Source: Gammaproteobacteria bacterium
GTDB taxonomy: Bacteria; Pseudomonadota; Gammaproteobacteria; Magnimaribacterales; AG-339-G14
Assembly (NCBI GenBank): GCA_004213955.1
Contig: SGZL01000001.1
Location: 1-43,040 of the forward strand
Length of the DNA stretch: 43,040 nucleotides
Direction: 5' to 3'
Both the position numbers and the translations under genes were made by a program. This document shows positions 18,971-27,361 of this stretch, piece after piece (within the stretch, counting starts at the first letter, position 1; every line of letters begins with the position of its first letter). A model generated the notes under the pieces. The model searched no databases, was not told the DNA's origin, and saw nothing but the letters and a program-made list of their open reading frames with translations.

Positions 18971-20992
18971 TTAAGCTAAACCTCTTTTTTGCAATAATCT
19001 TTTTGGATCAGGTTTTTTCCCATTAAACTCAATAAATTGATCCATAAGGTTCTTTGAATTACCTGAAGCATAAACTAATTCTTTTAACTTCTTTCCAGAG
19101 GCCTTATGAAACAATCCTTTTTTTTCAAATACTTCGAATGCTGATGAATCTAGAACTTCTGACCACATGTAACTGTAATAGCTAGAAGAATAACCCCCAG
19201 AAAAAATATGATTAAAATAAGTACTGCCATACCTGCTATCAATTTCCTTTGGTTTATTCAAAGTTTTAAAGAGTTTTTTTTCAAACTTATCGATATCTTT
19301 AATCTTTTTGCTTTCAGAATGCCATGCTAGGTCTAGGTAAGATGCAGCAAGATATTCGGTTGTTGCAAAACCTTGATTAAATTTCTGACATTTTTCATAT
19401 TTTTTTAGAAGGCTCGCAGGAATTTTCTCTTTCGTTTTGTGATGAAGAGCAAATTCTTTAAGCACTTTAGGAGACCTTATCCAGTTTTCTAACATCTGTG
19501 ATGGAAATTCAACATAATCTCTGGGAACAGAAGTGCCAGAAAGAGAGGGGTAAGTAACATTAGATAGCAACCCATGTAAACCATGTCCAAATTCGTGAAA
19601 AAGGGTTATTGCTTGCTCAAAGCTCAGTAAAGCTTTTTCTTTTGAAGTAGGTTTTGGAAAGTTGCAAATATTTATAACGATAGGATATTTGATTCCATTA
19701 TTTTTACTTTGATCTTGGTAACTAGTCATCCATGCTCCTCCTTGTTTAGAGGGTCTAGCAAAATAATCTGTAAGAAAAATTCCGATAATATTATTTTTAT
19801 TATCCAATACTTTATAAGCTTTAATATCTTCGTGATATTTTGGAAAGCTTTTCAAGCTTTTAAATTTGATATCAAAAAGTCTCTCTGCGGTTGTGAAAGC
19901 AGCTTTTTTAATATTGTCTAGCGACAAGTATGGTCGCATTTCTTCTTCTGAATAGTCAAACTTGGATTTTCTTACTTTCTCAGAATAAAACCACCAATCC
20001 CAAGGCTCTAATTTGAAATTTTTACCTTCTCGTTGTACAAGATTTTGGATTTCTTTTATTTCCTCACGAGCTCTTTTCGTAGCTGGCTCCCAAACATTGT
20101 TAAGAAGTTCTAAAACATTTTTTTTATTTTCAGCCATAGTATTTTGTAAGGCGAGTTCAGTATGAGAACCAAAACCCAGAATTTCTGCTTTTTGCTCTCT
20201 TAACTCTGCAATTTCAAATAAGATTTTTTGATTATTATTTAAATTTTTATTTTTACCTTTATTGACATATCCCTTGTAAATGGCTTCTCTGAGTTGTCTA
20301 TTCTCAGAAAACGTTAAAAAAGGATATAAATTTTCTCTAGTTGCTTTAAATAGCCATGCATCTTTTAAATTTTCTTTTTCTGCTTGAAATTTAGCTTGAA
20401 CAATTAAATCATCAGGAAGGCCAACTAAATCAGACTTCTCTTTGATAATTAAATTAAAAGAGTTAGTTTCTTTAAGAGTATTTTGTCCAAACTTAAGCGT
20501 CAAAGAAGAAAGTTTTTGATTTATTTTTTGTAGTTTAGATCTATCATCTTTTTTTAAGTTAGACCCATTGAGTTTGAAACCATCATAAGTAATCTTCACC
20601 AGCCTCTTTTGCTCTTCGTTCAGGTTCTCTTGAGATTGATAGACTTTCTCTATTCTAAAAAATAATTTCTCATTTAAAGAAATGCTATCTCTATGTTTTG
20701 AGAGGAGAGGTGTAATTTCATTTGCGATATCTTGAAGTTTTTCTGATGAGTGTGCAGATAAAAGATTAAAAAATACTCTGCTTACTCTAGATAAGAAAGA
20801 CCCTGAATTCTCAAGAGCATTGATAGTATTTTCGAAGTTCGGTATATGTTTATCGTTTATGATGGAATCAATTTCTTTTTTATGTTCTTTCAAAGCTGCT
20901 TTGAAAGCAGGTAAATAGTGTCTATCTTTGATTTCATTGAAAGGCGGGATTCCGAAGGTGGATTTGAAATCTTTCAGTAATGGGTTTTTCAT
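18971..20992 (-). CDS. dcp: Peptidyl-dipeptidase Dcp-type M3 metallopeptidase
   Basis: M3 zinc peptidases degrade short peptides in the cytosol or periplasm. The 673-residue product (E. coli Dcp 681) has the zinc motif HEFGH at residues 466-470. Family blocks such as PWDWWFYSEKVR, SKQGGAWM and GTSVPRDYVEFPSQ follow Dcp more closely than oligopeptidase A, though OpdA (prlC) shares the fold. No signal peptide is seen, so it is probably cytosolic. It lies between the tmRNA and rpsT on the same strand. Confidence 0.85.
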   Translation of the reverse strand: MKNPLLKDFKSTFGIPPFNEIKDRHYLPAFKAALKEHKKEIDSIINDKHIPNFENTINALENSGSFLSRVSRVFFNLLSAHSSEKLQDIANEITPLLSKHRDSISLNEKLFFRIEKVYQSQENLNEEQKRLVKITYDGFKLNGSNLKKDDRSKLQKINQKLSSLTLKFGQNTLKETNSFNLIIKEKSDLVGLPDDLIVQAKFQAEKENLKDAWLFKATRENLYPFLTFSENRQLREAIYKGYVNKGKNKNLNNNQKILFEIAELREQKAEILGFGSHTELALQNTMAENKKNVLELLNNVWEPATKRAREEIKEIQNLVQREGKNFKLEPWDWWFYSEKVRKSKFDYSEEEMRPYLSLDNIKKAAFTTAERLFDIKFKSLKSFPKYHEDIKAYKVLDNKNNIIGIFLTDYFARPSKQGGAWMTSYQDQSKNNGIKYPIVINICNFPKPTSKEKALLSFEQAITLFHEFGHGLHGLLSNVTYPSLSGTSVPRDYVEFPSQMLENWIRSPKVLKEFALHHKTKEKIPASLLKKYEKCQKFNQGFATTEYLAASYLDLAWHSESKKIKDIDKFEKKLFKTLNKPKEIDSRYGSTYFNHIFSGGYSSSYYSYMWSEVLDSSAFEVFEKKGLFHKASGKKLKELVYASGNSKNLMDQFIEFNGKKPDPKRLLQKRGLA

Positions 20993-21037
20993 TTAATTAA
21001 TATAGAATTTTTCATCTTTTGAATCTAACTTTTTTTT

Positions 21038-21073
21038 AAAAAATTATTTATATAGTATAAGGAAATATAAATA
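21038..21073 (-). terminator. Rho-independent terminator of ssrA
   Basis: Directly after the tmRNA CCA end, the minus strand reads TATTTATAT (21073-21065), an 11-base loop, and the perfect complement ATATAAATA (21053-21045), followed by A and a run of six T (21043-21038). The nine-pair stem is entirely A-T, weak but well placed for a termination signal in an AT-rich genome. Confidence 0.6.
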
Positions 21074-21078
21074 CTTTT

Positions 21079-21429
21079 TGGTGGAGGCGGCGGGTATCGA
21101 ACCCGCGTCCATCAATCCATCCCCTTAAGATCTACATGTTTAGTTTCATCTATTAAATTCTTTCTTATTTCTCCGATGAGCAGGATAAATAAAAAATATT
21201 CTGTATTTTCTTTTTGAGAAAATCACAGAATAATTTTCTCAAGCAACCTATTAAGTGACTTTCTTATTCCCTAATAGGTGTCGGGATAAGAAAGCTAGCT
21301 GAATTATGCAGCTAGTGCGTAGTTTGCTTTATTGCCAACTAAATGTTTTATAACTTTTTTTAACGAGATTGTTATCATCTCGACATGCCTTATAGGTTCA
21401 GAAACAAATGTCTAATCCATTTCGCCCCC
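21079..21429 (-). ncRNA. ssrA: Transfer-messenger RNA (tmRNA)
   Basis: tmRNA rescues stalled ribosomes by acting as an alanyl-tRNA and then as a message for a degradation tag. The 351-base gene encodes its own CCA. The seven-pair acceptor stem (5' GGGGGCG with 3' CGCCTCC) has the G3.U pair that is the alanine identity signal, and the T arm has a five-pair stem (GCGGG/CCCGC) around TTCGATA. The tag frame at 21336-21304 reads GNKANYALAA then TAA, with GGC as resume codon. smpB ends 22 bases upstream on the same strand. Confidence 0.96.
21304..21336 (-). other. tmRNA proteolysis-tag reading frame
   Basis: Ten codons plus TAA encode GNKANYALAA. With the alanine delivered by tmRNA itself the tag has 11 residues, the same as E. 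coli. The YALAA end is the ClpXP/ClpAP recognition signal. The resume codon is GGC (glycine) instead of the GCA (alanine) of E. coli. Confidence 0.92.
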
Positions 21430-21439
21430 GAGGAAGAGT

Positions 21440-21445
21440 ATTCTA
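21440..21445 (-). promoter_or_regulatory. Possible minus-10 element for ssrA
   Basis: TAGAAT on the minus strand lies 10 bases before the mature tmRNA 5' end, between it and the smpB stop. It would give a precursor with a very short leader for RNase P to remove. No good minus-35 is seen at 17 bases (TTCCAA), so cotranscription with smpB is equally possible. Confidence 0.3.
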
Positions 21446-21451
21446 ATCTAT

Positions 21452-21928
21452 TTATTTTAAGTTGGAAGAAAGATTCTTAATTTCAGTTTTTTCTCTTTTC
21501 CATTCTTTTTCCTTTGAAGAGCGCCTTTTATCAAATTTTGATTTACCTTTACCTAAAGAAATTTTTATTTTAATTAAATTTTCTTTCCAAAATAATTTAG
21601 TTGGAACGCAAGTAAGACCTTTTTCTTGAGTAGACTTAAAAATTTTTGATAGTTCGGATTTAGTTAAAAGTAACTTCCTTGTTTTAATTGGGTCAACTTT
21701 ATGAGTGACTTCATTTAAAGGTTGGATATTCATACCAATTAACCAAGCTTCGCCTTTTTTCATCAGAACATAACCGTCTTTCATATCTGCTTGACCGGCT
21801 CTTATCGCTTTCACTTCCCATCCGTCAAGAGATATTCCTGCTTCAAAATTTTCAGAAAGGTCAAAATTAAATCTTGCTTGCCTATTTTCGATGACAGGTT
21901 TTAAATTTTTAATTTTGTTTTTTGACAT
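21452..21928 (-). CDS. smpB: SsrA-binding protein SmpB
   Basis: SmpB binds tmRNA and mimics the missing anticodon stem in the decoding centre. The 158-residue product (E. coli 160) has the OB-like core with SLDGWEVKAIRAGQADMKDGYV near residues 33-54 (read in two parts) and a basic C-terminal tail containing DKRRSSKEKEWKREK, the segment that enters the empty mRNA channel. It is immediately upstream of ssrA on the same strand, a direct functional pairing. It is divergent from the NSS transporter gene. Confidence 0.97.
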   Translation of the reverse strand: MSKNKIKNLKPVIENRQARFNFDLSENFEAGISLDGWEVKAIRAGQADMKDGYVLMKKGEAWLIGMNIQPLNEVTHKVDPIKTRKLLLTKSELSKIFKSTQEKGLTCVPTKLFWKENLIKIKISLGKGKSKFDKRRSSKEKEWKREKTEIKNLSSNLK

Positions 21929-21973
21929 AAAGTAAGTATAAATATTAAATATTTAAAAATCATAAGATAAAGA

Positions 21974-23311
21974 ATGGATCAAAGTAAAATCTGGAAAGGA
22001 AATTGGACGTTTGTTCTAGCTGCAGCAGGAGCAGCTGTCGGCCTTGGAAATATTTGGAAATTTCCTTATTTAGCAGGAGAGAGTGGCGGAGGAGCTTTTG
22101 TTATAGTCTATCTACTTTGTATTTTATTCTTAGGTCTGCCAATTATGATTGCTGAAATATATATCGGTAGATATGGCAGGAAAAGTCCTATCAACTCTGT
22201 TAGAAAAATAATTAGCGACTATGGTTTAAATAAATTCTGGCTAATTTTAGGATGGCTAGGTGCCTTGGCAGGACTTTTAATACTTTCTTACTACAGTGTC
22301 ATTGCTGGTATTGCCGCTTCTTACATTTTTAGCTCAATTCCTCACACAGAATTAAACCCTGCTGAGTATTCGGTTGAATATTATTCAAATTTTAAAAATT
22401 CACCTTTGTTAATGATATTTTGGCATTCATTGTTTATTGGCGTTACTTGTTATGTGGTAGGAAAGGGGGTTGTTGATGGGATAGGAAAAGCAATAAATAT
22501 TTTGATGCCTATCTTGTTCTTTTTAGTCATTGTTTTATGTATTTATTCTTCTTTGACGGGAGAATTTATAAAAACCTTGAGTTTCTTGTTTAATCCAGAT
22601 TTTTCAAAAATAACTCCTGGAGTTGTTATAACTGCAATGGGACAAGCTTTTTTTACTTTAAGTATCGGAATGGGGTCAATCATGGCCTACGGTGCATACA
22701 TGCCACAGGAACAGATGATTGGAAAAACAGTTTTAATTGTAATATTTTTAGATACTCTTGTTGCCTTGCTTGCTGGATTTACAATTTTTCCAATCGTTTT
22801 CAGCAATCCTGAATTATCAGCTTTTGTAGGTAAGGGCCTTTTATTTGAGTCTTTACCAGTAGCTTTTCACTCCATGCCTTTGGGAAGTATTTTTCATTCA
22901 GTCTTTTTTATATTGGTCTCTATAGCTGCACTAAGCTCTTCAGTTTCCTTAATAGAGCCCTTTACAGCATGGATTGAAGAAGAAAGAATTTTCTCTAGAC
23001 TCAATGGAGTAATAATTCTAGGTGTAATTGCTTGGCTCATCGGTTTAGGCACAGTTTTTTCAGATAACATTTGGGCTGAGTATGAAATTTATGGAATGAA
23101 TTTTTTTGAGGTAATAGCTATCCTAACCGATCAATTCATGTTGCCTTTAGGAGGACTGTTAATTTGTTTATTGGTAGGATTTTGTATACCAAAAATTGAT
23201 TTGGAAAGAGAAATAGATCTATCAAGAAATCTTTCAAATATTTTTAATATTTGCTTAAAATTCGTGGCTCCAGTTTCAGTATTACTAATTTTTGGTTACG
23301 CTTTAAGTTAA
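21974..23311 (+). CDS. Sodium-dependent symporter of the NSS (SNF) family
   Basis: Members of the neurotransmitter:sodium symporter family import amino acids or related solutes with sodium. The 445-residue product has about 11 hydrophobic segments, as in the bacterial homologue MhsT. Its first segment has the hallmark AAVGLGNIWKFPYLAGESGG (about residues 17-36), including the unwound substrate- and sodium-binding region. The substrate cannot be read from the sequence, but an amino acid is most likely. Its TAA shares a base with the next gene's ATG, suggesting translational coupling. Confidence 0.9.
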   Translation: MDQSKIWKGNWTFVLAAAGAAVGLGNIWKFPYLAGESGGGAFVIVYLLCILFLGLPIMIAEIYIGRYGRKSPINSVRKIISDYGLNKFWLILGWLGALAGLLILSYYSVIAGIAASYIFSSIPHTELNPAEYSVEYYSNFKNSPLLMIFWHSLFIGVTCYVVGKGVVDGIGKAINILMPILFFLVIVLCIYSSLTGEFIKTLSFLFNPDFSKITPGVVITAMGQAFFTLSIGMGSIMAYGAYMPQEQMIGKTVLIVIFLDTLVALLAGFTIFPIVFSNPELSAFVGKGLLFESLPVAFHSMPLGSIFHSVFFILVSIAALSSSVSLIEPFTAWIEEERIFSRLNGVIILGVIAWLIGLGTVFSDNIWAEYEIYGMNFFEVIAILTDQFMLPLGGLLICLLVGFCIPKIDLEREIDLSRNLSNIFNICLKFVAPVSVLLIFGYALS

Positions 23312-24057
23312 TGACTTTGTATTATTTAATTTTCGCTTGGGCATTGATCGGAGCGATAGCTTTCTTTTACCTAATCAAAGAACCTGCGCCCTATGGAAAG
23401 CATATAAAAGAGACTCATAAATATTCTATGGGCGCTAAAACTGGCTGGATACTAATGGAATCTCCAGCATTTTATTTAATGATTATCTTTTTCCTTCTTT
23501 ATGGAAACTACGAAAATAAAGTTCAAATAGTTTTAACTTTTGTATTTTGTTTGCATTACTTTAATAGAAGTTTTTTATGGCCATTTCGCGCTCAAACGAA
23601 TTCTAAAAAAATGCCATTAAATGTAGTCTTGTCTGCATTTGGATTTAACGTGGTGAATGTTTTTTTTCAAGGAACATGGTTATTTTTTCTAATTGATTAT
23701 TCTTCCAATTGGCTAATAAGTATTTGGTTTATTTTAGGATTAATAGTTTTTTTTATTGGAATGGCCATCAATGTGATTTCAGATGAGATTATGATAAATC
23801 TTAAAAGATCTAATGAAGGAAAATATTCGATTCCGAAAGGCTTTCTATTTTCAAAAGTTAGCTGTCCAAATTATTTCGGCGAGTTCTTAGAATGGCTAGG
23901 ATGGGCATTAATGACAATGAACTTAGCGGGATTTATTTTTTTCTTTTGGACTTTAGCAAATCTTCTACCTAGAGCATTATCAAATCACAAATGGCTCAAG
24001 GAACAATTTGAAGATTACCCTAAAAATAGAAAAGCTGTGATTCCAGGTGTAATTTAA
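23311..24057 (+). CDS. Steroid 5-alpha-reductase (SRD5A)-like membrane protein
   Basis: SRD5A enzymes reduce the C4-C5 double bond of 3-oxo-steroids with NADPH inside the membrane. From the ATG at 23311 the 248-residue product is full length, with several membrane segments. E50 in LMESPAF and Y83 in CLHYFNRSF match the catalytic Glu57 and Tyr91 of human SRD5A2. The NADPH-site half is clear too: GMAINVISDEIMINLK, NYFGEFLEWLGWAL, and EDYPKNRKAVIP at the end. A frame extending 20 codons further upstream lies inside the transporter gene and is not favoured. The substrate is unknown; it could be any conjugated enone. Confidence 0.85.
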   Translation: MTLYYLIFAWALIGAIAFFYLIKEPAPYGKHIKETHKYSMGAKTGWILMESPAFYLMIIFFLLYGNYENKVQIVLTFVFCLHYFNRSFLWPFRAQTNSKKMPLNVVLSAFGFNVVNVFFQGTWLFFLIDYSSNWLISIWFILGLIVFFIGMAINVISDEIMINLKRSNEGKYSIPKGFLFSKVSCPNYFGEFLEWLGWALMTMNLAGFIFFFWTLANLLPRALSNHKWLKEQFEDYPKNRKAVIPGVI

Positions 24058-24365
24058 TCTAATAAATTGATCCAATTTGTTAATTTGCCCTTTTCGAAAT
24101 ATAAAACGTAGTGAACGTTTGTAGTTTGATTTTCTCCAATACTGAATGTTCCAATATAGTCCCACCTATTTGAATCAAAAGAGTTTTTAATTGCAGGTGA
24201 GCCCATGATGTATTGGACTTGAGCATTCGTTAAACCTTCTTCTAATTGTTCTAACATGTCATCGGTTATTATATTTCCTTGAGCAATTGGAACTTGGTAA
24301 AACCTATTAGAGCAGGCAATAATGCAAACAACTATTAAAGGATATAAAATAAATTTTTTAAACAT
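24054..24365 (-). CDS. bamE: Outer-membrane assembly lipoprotein BamE (SmpA/OmlA)
   Basis: BamE is a small lipoprotein of the BAM complex that helps BamA and BamD fold outer-membrane proteins. The 103-residue product (E. coli 113) has a lipoprotein signal peptide with lipobox IIAC and the modified cysteine at residue 18. The SmpA/OmlA fold includes LEEGLTNAQVQYIMGSP (about residues 42-58) and NRWDYIGTF. It is divergent from fur, the classical omlA-fur arrangement of gammaproteobacteria. Its end overlaps the SRD5A-like gene by four bases. Confidence 0.93.
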   Translation of the reverse strand: MFKKFILYPLIVVCIIACSNRFYQVPIAQGNIITDDMLEQLEEGLTNAQVQYIMGSPAIKNSFDSNRWDYIGTFSIGENQTTNVHYVLYFEKGKLTNWINLLD

Positions 24366-24381
24366 CTTGAAATCCGAATAA

Positions 24382-24387
24382 ATTATA
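24382..24387 (-). promoter_or_regulatory. Minus-10 element for bamE
   Basis: A perfect TATAAT on the minus strand lies 17 to 22 bases before the bamE ATG in the 36-base bamE/fur spacer, giving a leader of about 10 bases. No convincing minus-35 is visible at the right distance. The overlapping plus-strand TATACT (24384-24389) could serve fur, so the two promoters may occupy the same DNA. Confidence 0.4.
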
Positions 24388-24401
24388 CTATCTAAAGATA
24401 T

Positions 24402-24812
24402 ATGGCTGAAGATAAAAACTTAAGAGAAGCGGGATTAAAAGTAACACTCCCAAGAATAAGAATTCTTGAAATTTTTGAAGAATCAGACACTAAGCATTTA
24501 AGTGCAGACGAGGTTTATAAAAAATTGGTTGAAGCGGGTGATGAAGTAGGGCTTGCAACAGTTTATCGAGTTTTAACTCAATTTGAGTCTGCTGGAATTC
24601 TTTTAAAGCAAAATTTTGAAAACGGTCACTCAGTTTATGAATTAACTCCAAATGATCATCATGATCATATGGTGTGTTTAAAAACTGGAAAAGTTATCGA
24701 ATTTACAAATGAAATAATAGAGGAACAGCAAGAAAAACTTGCCTCGGAAAGAGGTTATAAGATCGTAGATCATAGATTAGTGCTTTACGTAGAACCTATT
24801 GAAAATGACTGA
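24402..24812 (+). CDS. fur: Ferric uptake regulator Fur
   Basis: Fur represses iron-uptake genes when loaded with Fe(II). The 136-residue product has the winged-helix domain (about residues 1-82; GLKVTLPRIRILEIF, GLATVYRVLTQFE) and the dimer/metal domain with HHDHMVCLKTGKVIEF near 86-101. The second cysteine of the E. coli CxxC is threonine here, as in Pseudomonas-type Fur, and the cysteine-containing tail is absent. It is divergent from bamE, and its 3' end overlaps grpE by eight bases. Confidence 0.96.
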   Translation: MAEDKNLREAGLKVTLPRIRILEIFEESDTKHLSADEVYKKLVEAGDEVGLATVYRVLTQFESAGILLKQNFENGHSVYELTPNDHHDHMVCLKTGKVIEFTNEIIEEQQEKLASERGYKIVDHRLVLYVEPIEND

Positions 24813-25365
24813 TAAGGATAAAGAACTTACTTCTGAAGAGAAGGAAGATACAAAAGATGATGATTCAGAAGTTTTACCAAATGGCGCTGAGAAAGAAAAA
24901 GTAGAAAGCGAGGAAGCTCTTGATAAAATTGATGAAAAATCACATTCAGATCAATTAGAAGAAAAATTACTAAGAGCTCAAGCCGAGATTCAAAATTTAA
25001 GAAGAATTTCTCAAAATGAACTTATAAAAGCCAGATTGTATGGAAGCGAAAATCTAGTGAAAGATCTTATTCCATCAATCGACAATTTATTTAGAACTCT
25101 TGAAAATCAGGACACAGAAATTAAAACAGTCCCCTCGGAAGGAGTTTCTTTAATAGTTAGAGAAATGGTTTCTGCTCTTGAAAAGAACGGTATCTTTGTA
25201 ATTGATCCCAAAGGTGAGGAATTTGATCCTAATGAACATGAGGCTCTTTCGGTTACTGAAAATGAGGAAGAAAAGCCTAACACCATCTTAGAGGTATTTC
25301 AGAAAGGATTTAAATTTAAAGACCGAGTTATCAAACCAGCGATGGTTGTTGTGAATAAAAAGTAA
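24805..25365 (+). CDS. grpE: Nucleotide exchange factor GrpE
   Basis: GrpE releases ADP from DnaK. With the ATG at 24805 the product has 186 residues (E. coli 197), with a long acidic N-terminus, a coiled-coil region (about residues 50-85; LRAQAEIQNLRRISQNEL), and the beta-domain ending with EVFQKGFKFKDRVIKPAMVVV. An in-frame TTG six bases upstream is possible, but the ATG is preferred. The start lies inside the fur stop region, so it is probably cotranscribed with fur. Confidence 0.96.
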   Translation: MTDKDKELTSEEKEDTKDDDSEVLPNGAEKEKVESEEALDKIDEKSHSDQLEEKLLRAQAEIQNLRRISQNELIKARLYGSENLVKDLIPSIDNLFRTLENQDTEIKTVPSEGVSLIVREMVSALEKNGIFVIDPKGEEFDPNEHEALSVTENEEEKPNTILEVFQKGFKFKDRVIKPAMVVVNKK

Positions 25366-25371
25366 AAAAAA

Positions 25372-25398
25372 CTTGAAATAATTTTTATTGCCCTTAAT
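25372..25398 (+). promoter_or_regulatory. Heat-shock (sigma-32) promoter of dnaK
   Basis: CTTGAAA at 25372-25378, a perfect match to the sigma-32 minus-35 box, is followed after 12 bases by CCCTTAAT (25391-25398), resembling the CCCCATnT minus-10. It lies in the 62-base gap between grpE and dnaK, and the ribosome-binding site AAGAGG is at 25417-25422. The spacing falls in the known 11-16 base range. grpE would be outside this promoter. Confidence 0.6.
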
Positions 25399-25427
25399 TA
25401 ACGTATGTAACTTATTAAGAGGTAAAT

Positions 25428-27344
25428 ATGGCTAAAATTATTGGTATTGATTTAGGAACAACTAATTCATGCTTGGCAATTATGGATGGCGATCAAGCTA
25501 AAGTAATTGAAAATGGTGAGGGTGGGAGAACAACTCCATCAGTAGTGGCCTATTCAGACGGTGAAATATTAGTTGGTCAAAGCGCCAAAAGACAATCAGT
25601 TACAAATCCCGAAAATACTCTTTATGCAATAAAAAGACTAATAGGAAGAAAATTCGACGATGAAGTTGTCAAAAAGGATAAAGATATGACTCCTTTTAAG
25701 ATAATTAAAGCAAAAAATGGAGACGCTTGGGTTAACGCTAATAACGAGGATTTAGCCCCGCAACAAGTCTCTGCCCAAATTCTGGCTAAAATGAAAAAAT
25801 CAGCAGAGGATTATTTAGGTCACGAAGTAAAAGAAGCTGTAATTACAGTTCCTGCATATTTTAATGATTCTCAAAGACAGGCTACTAAGGATGCAGGAAA
25901 AATTGCTGGGTTAGAAGTAAAAAGAATTATTAACGAACCAACTGCCGCTGCATTAGCTTTTGGCTTGGATAAAAAAACTGGCGATCAAAAAATTGCAGTT
26001 TTTGATCTTGGTGGAGGTACGTTTGATATTTCAATCATAGAGTTGGCTGAAATTGATGGAGAAAAACAGTTTGAAGTTCTTTCCACTAATGGGGACACTT
26101 TTTTAGGCGGAGAAGATTTCGATCTAGCTTTAATTGATTTTCTTATTGATGAATTTAAAAGTGAACAAAATTTTGACTTGAGAAAAGATCCTGCTGCATT
26201 GCAGAGACTAAAAGAAGCAGCTGAAAAGGCAAAAATTGAACTTTCTTCAAACCAGCAAACAGAAGTAAATCTTCCTTACATAACTGCTGATGCATCAGGA
26301 CCAAAACATTTGCTTATAAAAGTGACAAGATCAAAATTAGAATCTTTAGTTGAAAATCTAGTAGCAAAAAGTCTTAAGCCAGTTGAGGTAGCCTTAAAGG
26401 ATGCAAAATTAAAACCATCTGATATTAATGATGTTATTTTAGTTGGAGGACAAACACGCATGCCTTTAGTCCAAGAAAAAGTTAAAGAGTTTTTTGGAAA
26501 AGAGCCAAGAAAAGACATAAATCCTGATGAAGCGGTTGCAGTAGGTGCGGCGGTTCAAGGAGCAGTTCTATCAGGAGACGTTACTGATATTCTTCTCTTG
26601 GATGTTACTCCTTTAACTCTTGGGATTGAAACTATGGGGGGCGTGATGACTCCACTTATAGAAAAAAATACGACAATTCCTACAAATAAATCTCAAATTT
26701 TTTCCACTGCGGAGGATAACCAGACTGCAGTAACAGTTAATGTTGTTCAAGGCGAAAGAAAACAAGCTAAAGAAAACAAGCAACTCGGTTTATTTAATTT
26801 AGATGGAATTCCAGCCGCGCCGAGGGGAATGCCTCAAATTGAAGTTTCTTTCGATATCGACGCTAACGGTATTTTGAATGTATCTGCTAAAGATAAAGCT
26901 ACAAATAAAGAACAATCTATCACTATCCAAGCTTCAAGCGGACTCTCTGAGGATGAAATAGAACAAATGGTTGCAGAAGCTGAGGCAAATGCTGACGAAG
27001 ACAAAAAATTTGAGGAGATGGTTCAAGCGAGAAACGCTGCAGATACTCTAATACATGGTTGCAAAAAAACTTTAGAGGAGTCAGCTGATAAAGTTGAAGA
27101 ACAAGAAAAAATTCAAATTGAAGAAGCAATTTCAGCCTTAGAAGAAGAATTAAAAGGCGATGATAAAGAAGCAATTGAGGAAAAAACTAAATCACTTGCG
27201 GATGCTTCATCCTCACTTGCACAAAGGCTTTATCAAGAACAACAAACCAACCCTTCCGAGGACAATTCAGATTCTCCTCAAGACTCTGACGATTCGGCTG
27301 TAGATGCAGATTTTGAAGAAGTAAAAGAAGAAAATAAAAACTAA
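25428..27344 (+). CDS. dnaK: Molecular chaperone DnaK (Hsp70)
   Basis: DnaK binds exposed hydrophobic peptides in an ATP-controlled cycle with DnaJ and GrpE. The 638-residue product equals E. coli DnaK in length. The nucleotide-binding domain begins [11 protein letters not shown] and contains [13 protein letters not shown] and [11 protein letters not shown]. The linker [11 protein letters not shown] is near residue 393 and is followed by the substrate-binding and lid domains. The tail ends [11 protein letters not shown], the DnaJ-related C-terminal motif. It follows grpE and precedes dnaJ. Confidence 0.98.
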   Translation: MAKIIGIDLGTTNSCLAIMDGDQAKVIENGEGGRTTPSVVAYSDGEILVGQSAKRQSVTNPENTLYAIKRLIGRKFDDEVVKKDKDMTPFKIIKAKNGDAWVNANNEDLAPQQVSAQILAKMKKSAEDYLGHEVKEAVITVPAYFNDSQRQATKDAGKIAGLEVKRIINEPTAAALAFGLDKKTGDQKIAVFDLGGGTFDISIIELAEIDGEKQFEVLSTNGDTFLGGEDFDLALIDFLIDEFKSEQNFDLRKDPAALQRLKEAAEKAKIELSSNQQTEVNLPYITADASGPKHLLIKVTRSKLESLVENLVAKSLKPVEVALKDAKLKPSDINDVILVGGQTRMPLVQEKVKEFFGKEPRKDINPDEAVAVGAAVQGAVLSGDVTDILLLDVTPLTLGIETMGGVMTPLIEKNTTIPTNKSQIFSTAEDNQTAVTVNVVQGERKQAKENKQLGLFNLDGIPAAPRGMPQIEVSFDIDANGILNVSAKDKATNKEQSITIQASSGLSEDEIEQMVAEAEANADEDKKFEEMVQARNAADTLIHGCKKTLEESADKVEEQEKIQIEEAISALEEELKGDDKEAIEEKTKSLADASSSLAQRLYQEQQTNPSEDNSDSPQDSDDSAVDADFEEVKEENKN

Positions 27345-27361
27345 ATTTATTTTCAACATCG

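Noticed and set aside
21929-21973. AAATATT/AATATTT inverted repeat between smpB and the transporter as an operator
   Set aside because: It is built only of A and T in a very AT-rich spacer and does not resemble a Fur box or other known operator; chance is likely.
23251-23310. A 20-codon upstream extension of the SRD5A-like protein
   Set aside because: It lies inside the transporter gene; the ATG at 23311 gives a natural membrane-segment start and a TAATG junction.
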